Below are positions 47,749 through 56,328 of a stretch of DNA of 64,000 bases, in pieces. Positions within the stretch are counted from its first letter, which is position 1. Each line of letters starts with the position of its first letter. The notes beneath the pieces were generated by a model that saw only the letters and a program-made list of their open reading frames with translations, was not told the DNA's origin and did not search any database. Origin of the DNA: Clostridium chromiireducens (GTDB lineage: Bacteria > Bacillota > Clostridia > Clostridiales > Clostridiaceae). The stretch spans positions 1 through 64,000 of the forward strand of contig NZ_MZGT01000022.1 in assembly GCF_002029255.1 (NCBI RefSeq), read 5' to 3'. The position numbers and the translations under genes were made by a program.

Positions 47749-50379
47749 CTATTCTTTTATATCATCTATAATAATTTTAAGTAATTCTTCTTTATCTCTA
47801 ATATCATCTTTTATAATTCTGCCTGCTTGTTTCATTTTTATTTTCTCAAAGTATTTTCTTACTAATCTTCCATTACCAAAATTTTTATCTTTATTATTAT
47901 ATTGAATTTCAAACTCAGATGTTAATTCTTGTTTAGCTTCTTCTGTAAGAACGTAACTTTCTCTTATACATAGTCCTTCAAAGATTTCCATTAGTTCACC
48001 GGCATCGTAATCTGAAAATTCTACTACTAATTTTATTCTGCTTTCCATGCCTGGATTTAAATTCACTAAATCTTTCATTTCTTTTGTATATCCAGCCATT
48101 ATTACAACTAACTTATCTCTATTATCTTCCATTTCTTTAATTAATGTAGCTATAGCTTCTTTTCCAAAATCATTCCCACCACTACCATTTAGGCTGTAAG
48201 CTTCATCAATAAACAATATTCCACCATAAGCTTCTTTGATTTTATTTAAAGTTTTTGGAGCAGTCTGCCCAACATATTCTCCAACTAAATCTGCTCTAGT
48301 CACCTCAATCATATGACCTTTTTTTAGCACACCTATAGTTTTTAATATTTTTCCTAGAATTCTTGCTACTGTAGTTTTTCCAGTCCCCGGATTTCCTGTA
48401 AATATCATATTTAATGAAATATCTTCAGACTCTATGCCTAGTTCCTTTTTTCTATGTTGTAATTCTAATGTATTTATTATGCCTTTTACAATATTTTTAA
48501 CCTCACTTAGTCCAACTAAACTATCCAATTCTTCTTGCAATTCTTTCATCTTATCTCGTGCATTAAATTCCAAATTCACCCCAAAATCTTCAGAAGATAA
48601 AGTTAATAATTCTTCTTTAGTAACTTCGCTATCCCCGATTCTATAAGCCTTTTCTCTTATAGCTGATTCCAGGATATTTCTCGCTACTCTAGCATTAGCG
48701 AAATTTTCATCAACCTTTTCTATTTTTATTTTCTCTAAAAAGGCTCTTTCTCCATCTTTATTTAGCTGATAGTAATTTTCATTTGCCATACTTTTAGCAA
48801 TTTCAACTAATTCATGATCTTTATAATCTTCAAATTCAATCTCTAAATTAATCCTGCTTTTTAATCCAGGATTTAGTTTCATTAAATTTCTCATTTCCTT
48901 TGTGTATCCTGCTAGAATCACTGTGAACTTATCTCTTTTATCCTCCATTTCCTTAATTAAAACTTCTATTGCTTCAGCTCCATAATCGTTGCTTCCTTCT
49001 CCACCCTTTGCTAGAGAATACGCCTCGTCGATGAATAAGATACCACCCATTGCATTATCGATCGCTTTTTTTGTGAGTTTTGCGGTTTCACCTATAAAAC
49101 GACCTACAATTGAACTTCTATCAACTTCTACCAATTGCCCTTTTTCCAAGATTCCCAGATAATAAAAAATATCTGTAATCAATCTCGCCACTGTCGTCTT
49201 TCCAGTTCCTGGATTACCCAAAAATAAAAAATGATAACTTTGGCTGATATTCTTCTCTATTCCCAAAACATTTGCTCTATTATTCTCATACTTTATGAGT
49301 TGCACTATTCTTTTTATTTCTGTTTTAACGTTATTTAATCCTATTAAAGCTTCAAGCTTATCTAAAGCCTCTTCCAAAGAAGCTGAATTTCTGTCTCCAT
49401 TTTCTTTTGATCTCTCCTTATGCGTAAAATTATTTTGATTAACTATTTGTTTATTTGAAATATCTTCATTTTTCTTTGAATATTCTTCTTTTACTTTTTC
49501 CATTTTATCTTCGCTGGAACTTACTAAATCTTCATTTTTCAGTCCCAAATCCATGATATTATCAATCGAGGATTTTATCTTGTTCTCATTTATCTTAAAC
49601 TCTTCATTTAGATTTAAATTATCGGAATTCTCTTTATCTTGTCTAAGTTCTAATTCTTGGTTCATTCTGGCTTTACTTAACATTACTTTTTCATATATCT
49701 TAGAAACATACATTGTTGCCTTTTGAGCAATATAGGAATCAGTGTTTTCAATTATACTCCTCTTGCATTCTTTTAAACATTCAAAATAGTTCCCATTTAT
49801 GTATAAAAATTTAATTATATCAAAATCAAGATCATCATCATTACCTAATCTTCTAGCTTTTCTTAATATCTCCAAAGTTACGATTTCATCTTCACCTTTT
49901 GCAATATAGCATTTACTTAACAATCTTGTTGCTTTGAAATTTTTATCATCTATACCTACAGCTAAAGCAGCATATTGCAATGCTTCGTCATAATTGTTTC
50001 TGTAAAGTTCAATTTTTCCAAGAGTAATAATAGCATCTAAATTGTAATGGTCTAATTCATATGCTTTTTTAGAATAATTATAAGCGCTTTCAAAATCATT
50101 TATCTGAAAAAAACAACAGCCAATAAGCCCTAAGTACTTGTTGTTATTCTCATCGTAATAAATTGCTGTTTTTAAACACTCAGTTGCTTTTAAGTATTCC
50201 TTGCAATAATAATAAGTTAACGCTAAAAGATAGTGCAACCCTGGATGATCACCGAAACACTTTATAGCTTCTGAGAGTATTGTAGTGGATTTATTATAAA
50301 AACGATTATTATTATATTGTTGTATCTCACTTTGAAATCTATGAAATTGCATTTTATCATGTAAATCAGTGTAGTCCAT
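47749..50379 (-). CDS. TPR protein with two SpoVK/CbxX-type AAA+ ATPase domains
   Basis: About 876 residues. Residues 20-220 are tetratricopeptide-like repeats (HYLLALTYYYCKEYLKATECLKTA and the like), then a charged linker (about 225-330), AAA+ domain 1 (Walker A GNPGTGKTT near 389, Walker B GGILFIDEAYSLAKGG) and AAA+ domain 2 (Walker A near 663, GGILFIDEAYSLNGSG). Both are of the CbxX/CfqX-SpoVK type with arginine-finger loops (NPGLKSRI, NPGMESRI), so both look active. ATG 50379 follows GAGGAGG. SpoVK itself has one AAA+ domain, so this is a larger relative; the role is unknown but may concern protein remodelling in sporulation. Confidence 0.88.
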   Translation of the reverse strand: MDYTDLHDKMQFHRFQSEIQQYNNNRFYNKSTTILSEAIKCFGDHPGLHYLLALTYYYCKEYLKATECLKTAIYYDENNNKYLGLIGCCFFQINDFESAYNYSKKAYELDHYNLDAIITLGKIELYRNNYDEALQYAALAVGIDDKNFKATRLLSKCYIAKGEDEIVTLEILRKARRLGNDDDLDFDIIKFLYINGNYFECLKECKRSIIENTDSYIAQKATMYVSKIYEKVMLSKARMNQELELRQDKENSDNLNLNEEFKINENKIKSSIDNIMDLGLKNEDLVSSSEDKMEKVKEEYSKKNEDISNKQIVNQNNFTHKERSKENGDRNSASLEEALDKLEALIGLNNVKTEIKRIVQLIKYENNRANVLGIEKNISQSYHFLFLGNPGTGKTTVARLITDIFYYLGILEKGQLVEVDRSSIVGRFIGETAKLTKKAIDNAMGGILFIDEAYSLAKGGEGSNDYGAEAIEVLIKEMEDKRDKFTVILAGYTKEMRNLMKLNPGLKSRINLEIEFEDYKDHELVEIAKSMANENYYQLNKDGERAFLEKIKIEKVDENFANARVARNILESAIREKAYRIGDSEVTKEELLTLSSEDFGVNLEFNARDKMKELQEELDSLVGLSEVKNIVKGIINTLELQHRKKELGIESEDISLNMIFTGNPGTGKTTVARILGKILKTIGVLKKGHMIEVTRADLVGEYVGQTAPKTLNKIKEAYGGILFIDEAYSLNGSGGNDFGKEAIATLIKEMEDNRDKLVVIMAGYTKEMKDLVNLNPGMESRIKLVVEFSDYDAGELMEIFEGLCIRESYVLTEEAKQELTSEFEIQYNNKDKNFGNGRLVRKYFEKIKMKQAGRIIKDDIRDKEELLKIIIDDIKE

Positions 50380-50544
50380 ATTTCCTCCTCTCAAAGCACA
50401 TAAAGTTCTCAATATCTTATCTTTTCATATTTATATATATTCTTACTTTAAATTCTCTCATCTCCAAAATTATATCATAAGTCCAATTTTTTTCATATTA
50501 CAACCTTTACATTCACAATTATTTAATTGTGAAATTATATAACC

Positions 50545-50580
50545 TTAAAAAGCCATAGAAAGGATTTTCTCCTTACTATG
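50545..50580 (-). terminator. Terminator after the 76-residue gene
   Basis: CATAGTAAGGA and TCCTTTCTATG (minus strand, one mismatch) followed by GCTTTTT. It supports transcription of the small gene to its right. Confidence 0.6.
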
Positions 50581-50707
50581 ACCTTATTGCATTTTGCATA
50601 TATTTACCTAGCTAAATGGATTTAAGAAAATAACTACAGCATTTGTGGCAAGCTCACCAATTTAGTATTAAAGGTCCTTGGTCTACTATTTTCCCAATCC
50701 CTTTCCA

Positions 50708-50938
50708 TTATCCATTAATTATTTCAGCTTTAAGTAAACTGCTCTTAAAAAGTATAATTTGTTTATTCTCACTATTTAAACTCACAGATATTTCATCATC
50801 TTTTAACCATTCATACAACCTATTCATATCTTTACTACTAATTTGTATAGTCTCATGTAAAGAATCTACACTAAATTTCATAATTTTATCACTGGATATA
50901 AATTCAATTGCTATTTGTCTAGACATATTTTTATTCAT
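50708..50938 (-). CDS. Small hypothetical protein, 76 residues
   Basis: A short acidic/basic mixed protein starting MNKNMSRQIAIEFISSDKI. Its middle has SSKDMNRLYEWLKDDEISVSL, with the look of a small alpha/beta fold. The ribosome site is weak (TGAG about 8 nt before the ATG). A longer open frame on the opposite strand at 50643-50975 has an ordinary shadow composition. The terminator downstream on the minus strand favours this gene. No family recognised. Confidence 0.55.
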   Translation of the reverse strand: MNKNMSRQIAIEFISSDKIMKFSVDSLHETIQISSKDMNRLYEWLKDDEISVSLNSENKQIILFKSSLLKAEIING

Positions 50939-51350
50939 AATTTACACTCATCACAATCCCTTGTACACATTGTAAAGCAGCAATTTTAATAAAAGATTAT
51001 AAACTCAAACTTTTTTTGTTTCACCCCTAACATATCTTCTTAAGATTCATAATTCCATAAAATGTTTACTATGAAACTAATCTATTTATATTATAGTCTC
51101 ATACTACATATGCATTATATTATAGTAAAATATTTTCTTATAATTCACCTTCTTTTTTAGAATTATTTAGACTTTTTTACTCCTAAATAATATCTTAATT
51201 ATTAATTTGATTTAAAGTTGAAATTAAACATTATTAATTTGAATATAAATAATAATTATTATGTCATTATACAATAATAATTGTATTACGATTTTCTTTG
51301 CTAAATAATTCTTCATACATTATAATTTATCTATAAAAATCTGTAAATTT
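50939..51350. other. Gene-free AT-rich region
   Basis: Over 400 bp of low-complexity AT sequence between the divergent small gene and the Spo0E-like gene. No convincing ORF or repeat. It probably carries both promoters. Confidence 0.35.
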
Positions 51351-51369
51351 TAGCAAAAGGGGTGTTATT

Positions 51370-51561
51370 GTGGGATATATAGAAATATTAAGACTTAAGC
51401 AGAAGATATTCTTCAGAAAAACTTTGCTTAACTGCTTACTGCTTTTTTTTATTCCCAAAAATAAATTTATTATTTCATTATCGAAAAATTTGGACAAATA
51501 TATTACTCTTTACCAAAGGCATTTAAATTATCAATATTATTTACAAAATAATAAAATATAA
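51370..51561 (+). CDS. Spo0E-like phosphatase family protein
   Basis: A 63-residue protein starting at GTG 51370 with AAAGGGG at 51355-51362. Residues EILRLKQKI and SLSKNLDKYITLYQR fit the two helices of the Spo0E family, the latter matching the S-x-x-L-D signature (SQELD in the type member) that contacts phospho-Spo0A. Spo0E-type proteins dephosphorylate Spo0A and delay sporulation. The loop between helices (CLLLFFIPKNKFI) is more hydrophobic than usual. The spo0A gene lies about 5 kb away. The assignment rests on a short motif. Confidence 0.6.
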   Translation: MGYIEILRLKQKIFFRKTLLNCLLLFFIPKNKFIISLSKNLDKYITLYQRHLNYQYYLQNNKI

Positions 51562-51635
51562 TTCATTCAGATACATACAATAATACAATCAATTGTAATA
51601 ATTTAGTTCGAAATTTTATATGAATTAAATAATAA

Positions 51636-51664
51636 AAAATACAGTCTGGTTTGACTGCATTTTC
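51636..51664. terminator. Bidirectional terminator
   Basis: AAAATACAGTC and GACTGCATTTT with a 6-nt loop lie between the convergent Spo0E-like and GNAT genes. Confidence 0.6.
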
Positions 51665-51727
51665 TATTAAATATGATTTAATGATTACAATTACAATAAT
51701 TTTGTTATTATATCCCAAAACTCTACT

Positions 51728-52198
51728 CTATAAGGATTTTACATACCATACATCACATGCATAATGTTCAGTCTCTAATATAGGTTTATCGAGCTGAACA
51801 AATCCATTCTTCTGATAAAATTTATTCGCAGCGACCATGTTATTAAATGTTTCAAGATAACATTTATCATAATATTTTTTTGCAAAATCCAATGATATTT
51901 TCAATAATTCCTTTGCTATTCCAGTCCCTCTTGCCTCTTTTAGGGCATACATCTTCTGTAACTCACATATATTCTTAGTATTTTCTAATGGACCAATACC
52001 ACATCCACCGATAATTTTATTGTCTTTTTCAACAACCCAATATTTTGACTTTTGATCTTGATAAACTTGATAAAAACAGCCTAAATTTGGATCAGACCAA
52101 GCGCATCCTGGTTTATTTGCACCAAATTCTATTAAACAAGTTCTTATTAGAGTTTCTACTTCTTTATTATCTTTTTCTTCTATTTCTCTTATTAACAT
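51728..52198 (-). CDS. GNAT-family N-acetyltransferase
   Basis: A 156-residue acetyltransferase. Motif A is LQKMYALKEARGTGIAKELLKISLDFA (acetyl-CoA loop ARGTGIA), motif B ETFNNMVAANKFYQKNGFVQLD. The build is like the PaiA/YdfB-type group with GCGIGPL before motif A. Substrate unknown. GGGGGT precedes the ATG. Same strand as the next gene, 86 bp apart, possibly co-transcribed. Confidence 0.88.
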   Translation of the reverse strand: MLIREIEEKDNKEVETLIRTCLIEFGANKPGCAWSDPNLGCFYQVYQDQKSKYWVVEKDNKIIGGCGIGPLENTKNICELQKMYALKEARGTGIAKELLKISLDFAKKYYDKCYLETFNNMVAANKFYQKNGFVQLDKPILETEHYACDVWYVKSL

Positions 52199-52284
52199 AA
52201 ATAAGTACCCCCGTAATTACGCTAAAAAATATCTTTCAACTCTTATAGCATACTTTGCATTTAATGATTGAATACACATAATAA

Positions 52285-52914
52285 TTAAACTTTCTTTATT
52301 TTATCGCCAATATGATTAGTGTCATTTAATGATAGTATTGATGGCATCAATTCATCATTAAAGTTTATTGTATTTATGCATGTATTTCCAAGCAAAATTT
52401 TATGATACATTGTCATATCCCATTCAAATATTCCAATAAGCCCAGCTTTAATAATTCCACCATGCGCAACAATTATTATCTTCTTACCTTTATGTTTTGA
52501 AACAATATCAAGAATACACTTTGATGCTCTATTCGCAGCATTTCTAATACTTAAATCTCCACCTGAGATATAACTTTCTACTTTATCTGTTCTCCAAGCC
52601 TTAAATATTTCAGGATATTTTTCACTTATCTCATGTATCGTCAGCCCCTCCCATTCACCAAAATTTATTTCTCGTATTTCTGGAGCTGTTATGACCTCTT
52701 TATCCGTATCAGATGCTATTATATTTGCTGTTTTTAGTGCTCTACTAAGAGGGCTTGTATATATATAGTCAAAATTACCATTAAGACGTTTTTTCAATAA
52801 TTCCGCCTGTTTAATTCCTTCTTCTGATAAATCAATATCAGTACATCCCTGAAATCTACCTTGTGTATTCCACTCTGTTTCACCATGCCTGATAAGTAAT
52901 AATGTTGTCTTCAT
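52285..52914 (-). CDS. Histidine phosphatase (phosphoglycerate mutase-like)
   Basis: A 209-residue enzyme of the 2-His phosphatase superfamily. The catalytic RHG motif is LLLIRHGETEWN with QGRFQGCTDIDLSEEG; the second conserved region is INFGEWEGLTIHEI and the second histidine is in IIVAHGGIIKAG. This set is typical of CobC/GpmB-like phosphatases rather than glycolytic mutase. It lies 13 bp after the zinc finger-HTH-Panacea gene, so it is read from the same transcript; whether it belongs to that system functionally is unknown. Confidence 0.88.
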   Translation of the reverse strand: MKTTLLLIRHGETEWNTQGRFQGCTDIDLSEEGIKQAELLKKRLNGNFDYIYTSPLSRALKTANIIASDTDKEVITAPEIREINFGEWEGLTIHEISEKYPEIFKAWRTDKVESYISGGDLSIRNAANRASKCILDIVSKHKGKKIIIVAHGGIIKAGLIGIFEWDMTMYHKILLGNTCINTINFNDELMPSILSLNDTNHIGDKIKKV

Positions 52915-52927
52915 GTCTTTCCTCTTT

Positions 52928-53938
52928 CTACATCGATATTTTATTAAATAAATCAGTGCTGTATTTTTGAATATCTAATAGATTTAATATATTATATTTT
53001 TCTTTAACACTTATAACGTATTCTGAAATTAAACTTTTATCTATTATTATCCCAAAATCTTCTTCGTCTAAATCTGTAGAACATGTATTTTTTGTTCTAG
53101 ATAATATCCAAGGTGCTTCATTTTGAGTCATTTGTTTTATAATTTTCCCACTATAACAACCATAAAACTTTATTACACTTTCTACAATATTTCTTTCAAA
53201 ATCATCCAAAGTTAATTTGTCATTACTTAAAATCCCGCGATGAACCTCTTTATAACCAAATATTCTATATCTTTCACGTATACTTGCATAAACAGGCCCA
53301 TCAATTGCAGCTTTACAATCCTCTTCAAAAATAAAAGTATTTGTAAACATGTAATAAAAACTCTGTACAAAGTATAATAATTTTTGTAGAGTTAAATCTG
53401 TAAAGTCCTCACCTCTAATTAAAATATATTTTATTACAGCCTCCATCTTCACTTCAATAATTTCTGCATTTAATAAATTTCTAACTGTCTGCCTACTTTT
53501 ACTGTAACTAATTACATCTAATTTATCTCTGTTTGTTTGTAATACTATTGAATAATAATCTATGCTTTCATATATTTTTTTAAGCACATTGGAATGATCT
53601 TTTAGAGGCATATCTCCATTCAAATATCTTTTTAACGTATAACTCTTCCATCCTAGTAATAACGATAATTCCTCATTACTTATAGAATATTTAGTTAAGA
53701 TATTCTTAATTTCCATAATACTAATAATATTATGTCTTATTTTATATTTTTCATATAATACATTCAAATTGTGATCGCAGATATCAGAAACAAAAATTTC
53801 GTTGCCACATGCTTCGCAAATAGCCTCTTTAGCCTCAAAACTTATTTCTTCATTATTCAAAACAGAAGTTTTTTTATTTCTTTGTAATTTATACTCTTTA
53901 TTGCTCATACAATGTTCACAGTATGCTAAATTCTTCAT
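52928..53938 (-). CDS. MqsA-like zinc finger-HTH protein with Panacea (DUF4065) domain; probable antitoxin
   Basis: A 336-residue three-part protein. Zinc-finger-like part: C7, C10, C41, C44, as in MqsA. Helix-turn-helix: about 75-120, NILTKYSISNEELSLLLGWKSYTLKRYLNGDMP, the form seen in MqsA-type regulators. C-terminal half (about 165-320): DLTLQKLLYFVQSFYYMF, AAIDGPVYASIRERYRIFG and the rest of the Panacea/SocA-like DUF4065 domain, which neutralises diverse toxins. AAAGGAGGG precedes the ATG. It lies 37 bp after the probable toxin gene. Toxin-first order is like mqsRA. Confidence 0.8.
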   Translation of the reverse strand: MKNLAYCEHCMSNKEYKLQRNKKTSVLNNEEISFEAKEAICEACGNEIFVSDICDHNLNVLYEKYKIRHNIISIMEIKNILTKYSISNEELSLLLGWKSYTLKRYLNGDMPLKDHSNVLKKIYESIDYYSIVLQTNRDKLDVISYSKSRQTVRNLLNAEIIEVKMEAVIKYILIRGEDFTDLTLQKLLYFVQSFYYMFTNTFIFEEDCKAAIDGPVYASIRERYRIFGYKEVHRGILSNDKLTLDDFERNIVESVIKFYGCYSGKIIKQMTQNEAPWILSRTKNTCSTDLDEEDFGIIIDKSLISEYVISVKEKYNILNLLDIQKYSTDLFNKISM

Positions 53939-53975
53939 ATATATATCCCTCCTTTAAAGGTTGGAACTAATAATT

Positions 53976-54377
53976 CTATTTAAAAAGATATGTACTAGGT
54001 TTATTTCTCTTATGCATCGACACTATAATTCTATATTCTTCTAAATCGCTATGTATTATATTAAATTTCAAATATATATCAACCAATTCTTTAATTCCTT
54101 CAATATTATATAATTCTTCTTGAGAACAAAAGACATATAAATTATTTTGTTCTATACCCTCTTTCATATTTTGAAGTCCATAACAGAAATTTGTATACTT
54201 TAAATTGAATAATATATGGATACGTTTATTTTCGTTTATGTTATATTCCTGAATAAATTGAATATTTTCAAACTTGTTATCTTCAAAAGATATTGTATAT
54301 CTACCTTCTAAAGCACAATCTCTTATAATTTCCACTAGATTTTTGATTTGATTCTCCGAGTAATCTTTTAATAACAT
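53976..54377 (-). CDS. Probable toxin, MqsR/RelE-like
   Basis: A 133-residue protein, first gene of the operon. N-terminal helix IKNLVEIIRDCALEG, a central segment FCYGLQNMKEGIEQNNLYVF, and a C-terminal VDIYLKFNIIHSDLEEYRIIVSMHKRN that recalls the last strands of MqsR (YxKxxI...viSFH). Similarity to MqsR is weak and judged by eye; the strongest argument is the neighbouring MqsA-like/Panacea antitoxin. If correct, it would cleave mRNA. AAGGTGGTG precedes the ATG. Other possibility: a different RelE-fold or unrelated toxin of the Panacea-partner type. Confidence 0.55.
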   Translation of the reverse strand: MLLKDYSENQIKNLVEIIRDCALEGRYTISFEDNKFENIQFIQEYNINENKRIHILFNLKYTNFCYGLQNMKEGIEQNNLYVFCSQEELYNIEGIKELVDIYLKFNIIHSDLEEYRIIVSMHKRNKPSTYLFK

Positions 54378-54499
54378 TTTTTCACCACCTTAGCAAAATA
54401 TAGATTATATTTTACATAACAAAAGCGTATCATCTAAAAGTATGTGTGTCAATAAAAGCTAAAAACAAGAACTTTGTTTATACTTAACGTAAAAAATAA

Positions 54500-54529
54500 G
54501 GGATAATAAAGATTCTTCTCCATTATCCC
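54500..54529 (-). terminator. Terminator of uracil permease gene
   Basis: GGGATAAT and ATTATCCC, 14-nt loop, followed on the minus strand by TTATTTTTTAC. It lies 42 bp after the permease stop and isolates the toxin-antitoxin operon. Confidence 0.75.
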
Positions 54530-54570
54530 CTGTACATTATCATTTAAATTTCTTTATTTTCCGAGCAATT

Positions 54571-55863
54571 TTATTCTGCTTCGTTCATAATTCCTAGTTT
54601 ATCGAAAATCATGAAACAAATACTTATTAACATTGCTACAATTGTAGCTAATCCCATTCCTTTTAGCTCGATAGTTCCTAGCGTTAGTTTTATACCACTT
54701 AATCCTACTATAAATACTACTGATGTAAGTATTAAATTTCTTGATTTAGCGAAATCAACTTTTTCTTCAATAAAAGTTCGAAGTCCAGATGTTGCTATTG
54801 TTCCAAATAATAAGAAGCTAATACCTCCTATTACTGGAGTAGGAATTGTACTTATAAGTGCTGACATCTTTCCTGAAAATCCTAAAACTATAGATATTAA
54901 TCCTGCTCCTACAATTACATATACACTATATACTTTAGTTAGTGCTAGAACACCAATATTTTCACCGTAAGTTGTTGTTGGCACAGAACCAAACATTCCT
55001 GAAATAATTGTTGATAATCCGTCACCTAATAAAGATCTGTGAAGTCCAGGATCTTTTGCTAGGTCCCTACCTACAATACTGCTTGTAACTTTTAAATGCC
55101 CAACATGTTCAGCTACTACAACAAAAGTTGCCGGTAGTATTGTTAATATTGCATTCATATTAAAATGAGCAACCTTTATGTTTGGTAATACAAAGAAGTT
55201 TGCATTATTTACAGTACCAAAATCTACTAGTCCCATACAAAATGCTGTAATATATCCTACAATTACCCCAATAAGTATTGGTATAACTTTTAAGAATCCT
55301 TTTAATAATACATTACATAAAATCACTGTACCCAACGTTACCATTGAAACTATTACCCATGTTACATTTAAAGTAGGTGAATTACTTAATCCTACTGGAA
55401 ATCCTGCTTGATCAGCAGCATTACTAGCAAGTTCTAAACCTATAATTGTTATTATTGATCCCATAGCTGCTGGTGGGAATAATTTATTTATCCATCCCAT
55501 TCCAGTATATCCTACAATAATTGCTATCACTGAAAACGCTATTCCAACAAATACAAATCCACCTTGTATAGTTTGGAAATCATAACCTTGGCTATATAAA
55601 AGTAAAACTGGCGAAATAAATGCGAAACTTGATCCTAGATAAGCTGGAATCCTCTTTTTAGTGATAAATGCATATAGTAATGTACCAATACCATTAAAAA
55701 ATAGGACTGTAGTTGGATCAATTTTGAAAATAAGTGGCACTAAGACTGAAGCACCAAACATTGCGAATAAATGCTGGATACTTAATGGAATTGCCTTCTT
55801 TAAAGATAATTTCTCTGTTACGTCTACAAAATCTTTTTCATTTTTAATATTATTATTTGTCAT
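54571..55863 (-). CDS. uraA: Uracil permease (NCS2 family)
   Basis: A 430-residue membrane transporter with about 14 helices, importing uracil with protons. Signature features: QHLFAMFGASVLVPLIF at the start, IPAYLGSSFAFISPV, ATFVVVAEHVGHL (the substrate-binding glutamate region), and GSVPTTTYGENIGVLALTKVYS, which is typical of UraA rather than xanthine carriers. The C-terminal helices end in a short tail. AAGGGGG precedes the ATG. Monocistronic. A PyrR-type leader was looked for upstream and not found. Confidence 0.9.
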   Translation of the reverse strand: MTNNNIKNEKDFVDVTEKLSLKKAIPLSIQHLFAMFGASVLVPLIFKIDPTTVLFFNGIGTLLYAFITKKRIPAYLGSSFAFISPVLLLYSQGYDFQTIQGGFVFVGIAFSVIAIIVGYTGMGWINKLFPPAAMGSIITIIGLELASNAADQAGFPVGLSNSPTLNVTWVIVSMVTLGTVILCNVLLKGFLKVIPILIGVIVGYITAFCMGLVDFGTVNNANFFVLPNIKVAHFNMNAILTILPATFVVVAEHVGHLKVTSSIVGRDLAKDPGLHRSLLGDGLSTIISGMFGSVPTTTYGENIGVLALTKVYSVYVIVGAGLISIVLGFSGKMSALISTIPTPVIGGISFLLFGTIATSGLRTFIEEKVDFAKSRNLILTSVVFIVGLSGIKLTLGTIELKGMGLATIVAMLISICFMIFDKLGIMNEAE

Positions 55864-55981
55864 ATGTTCCCCCTTCTTAGTTTCTCTGAACTAAATTAAA
55901 AGTATGCTTTACAAAATGTAACACAAATATATGTATTTTGTCAATAACATTATAATATTTTCAGTTAATTATTTAAAAATT

Positions 55982-56074
55982 TCACAAATGTGAATTCATT
56001 AATTTACTTTTAAATGCCACAATGGTTTTGTAATCACTTTCAAGTATTGCCTTAATAATCTCTCTCATCTGCAT
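55982..56074 (-). CDS. Possible 30-residue ORF upstream of uraA
   Basis: The frame codes for MQMREIIKAILESDYKTI then VAFKSKLMNSHL. A good site AAAGGAG (56096-56090) is 8 nt before a different ATG at 56081 that opens only a 9-codon frame, and 15 nt before this one. It could be a small protein, a leader, or chance. Confidence 0.25.
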   Translation of the reverse strand: MQMREIIKAILESDYKTIVAFKSKLMNSHL

Positions 56075-56183
56075 TTCGCATTTTATTTTCTCCTTTGTTA
56101 CATATCTATAATTCTTAATTCGCAACTTCTTTTTTTAATCTAACACTATTTTTATTATTTTTGTAATTCTCGGCAATAAAAAA

Positions 56184-56227
56184 ACATCTTTTGTATATCA
56201 GTCTTAAAACCGAAGTACAAAAGATGT
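56184..56227 (-). terminator. Terminator of spo0A
   Basis: ACATCTTTTGTA and TACAAAAGATGT, 12-bp stem with a 20-nt loop, followed on the minus strand by a run of Ts. Confidence 0.8.
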
Positions 56228-56328
56228 TTATCTAATAATTCAATTTAATCTTTATAGGTATAAAACGTTGAAATCCATAGTGATTTTTATAGATATTATT
56301 GCCATGACATTTCGCACAAAGAATCCTA

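Noticed and set aside
50643..50975. 110-residue plus-strand frame opposite the 76-residue gene
   Set aside because: No ribosome site and biased composition; the minus-strand frame has a terminator and a more protein-like sequence.
55864..56183. PyrR-dependent attenuator before uraA
   Set aside because: No anti-antiterminator consensus and no terminator hairpin in the leader.
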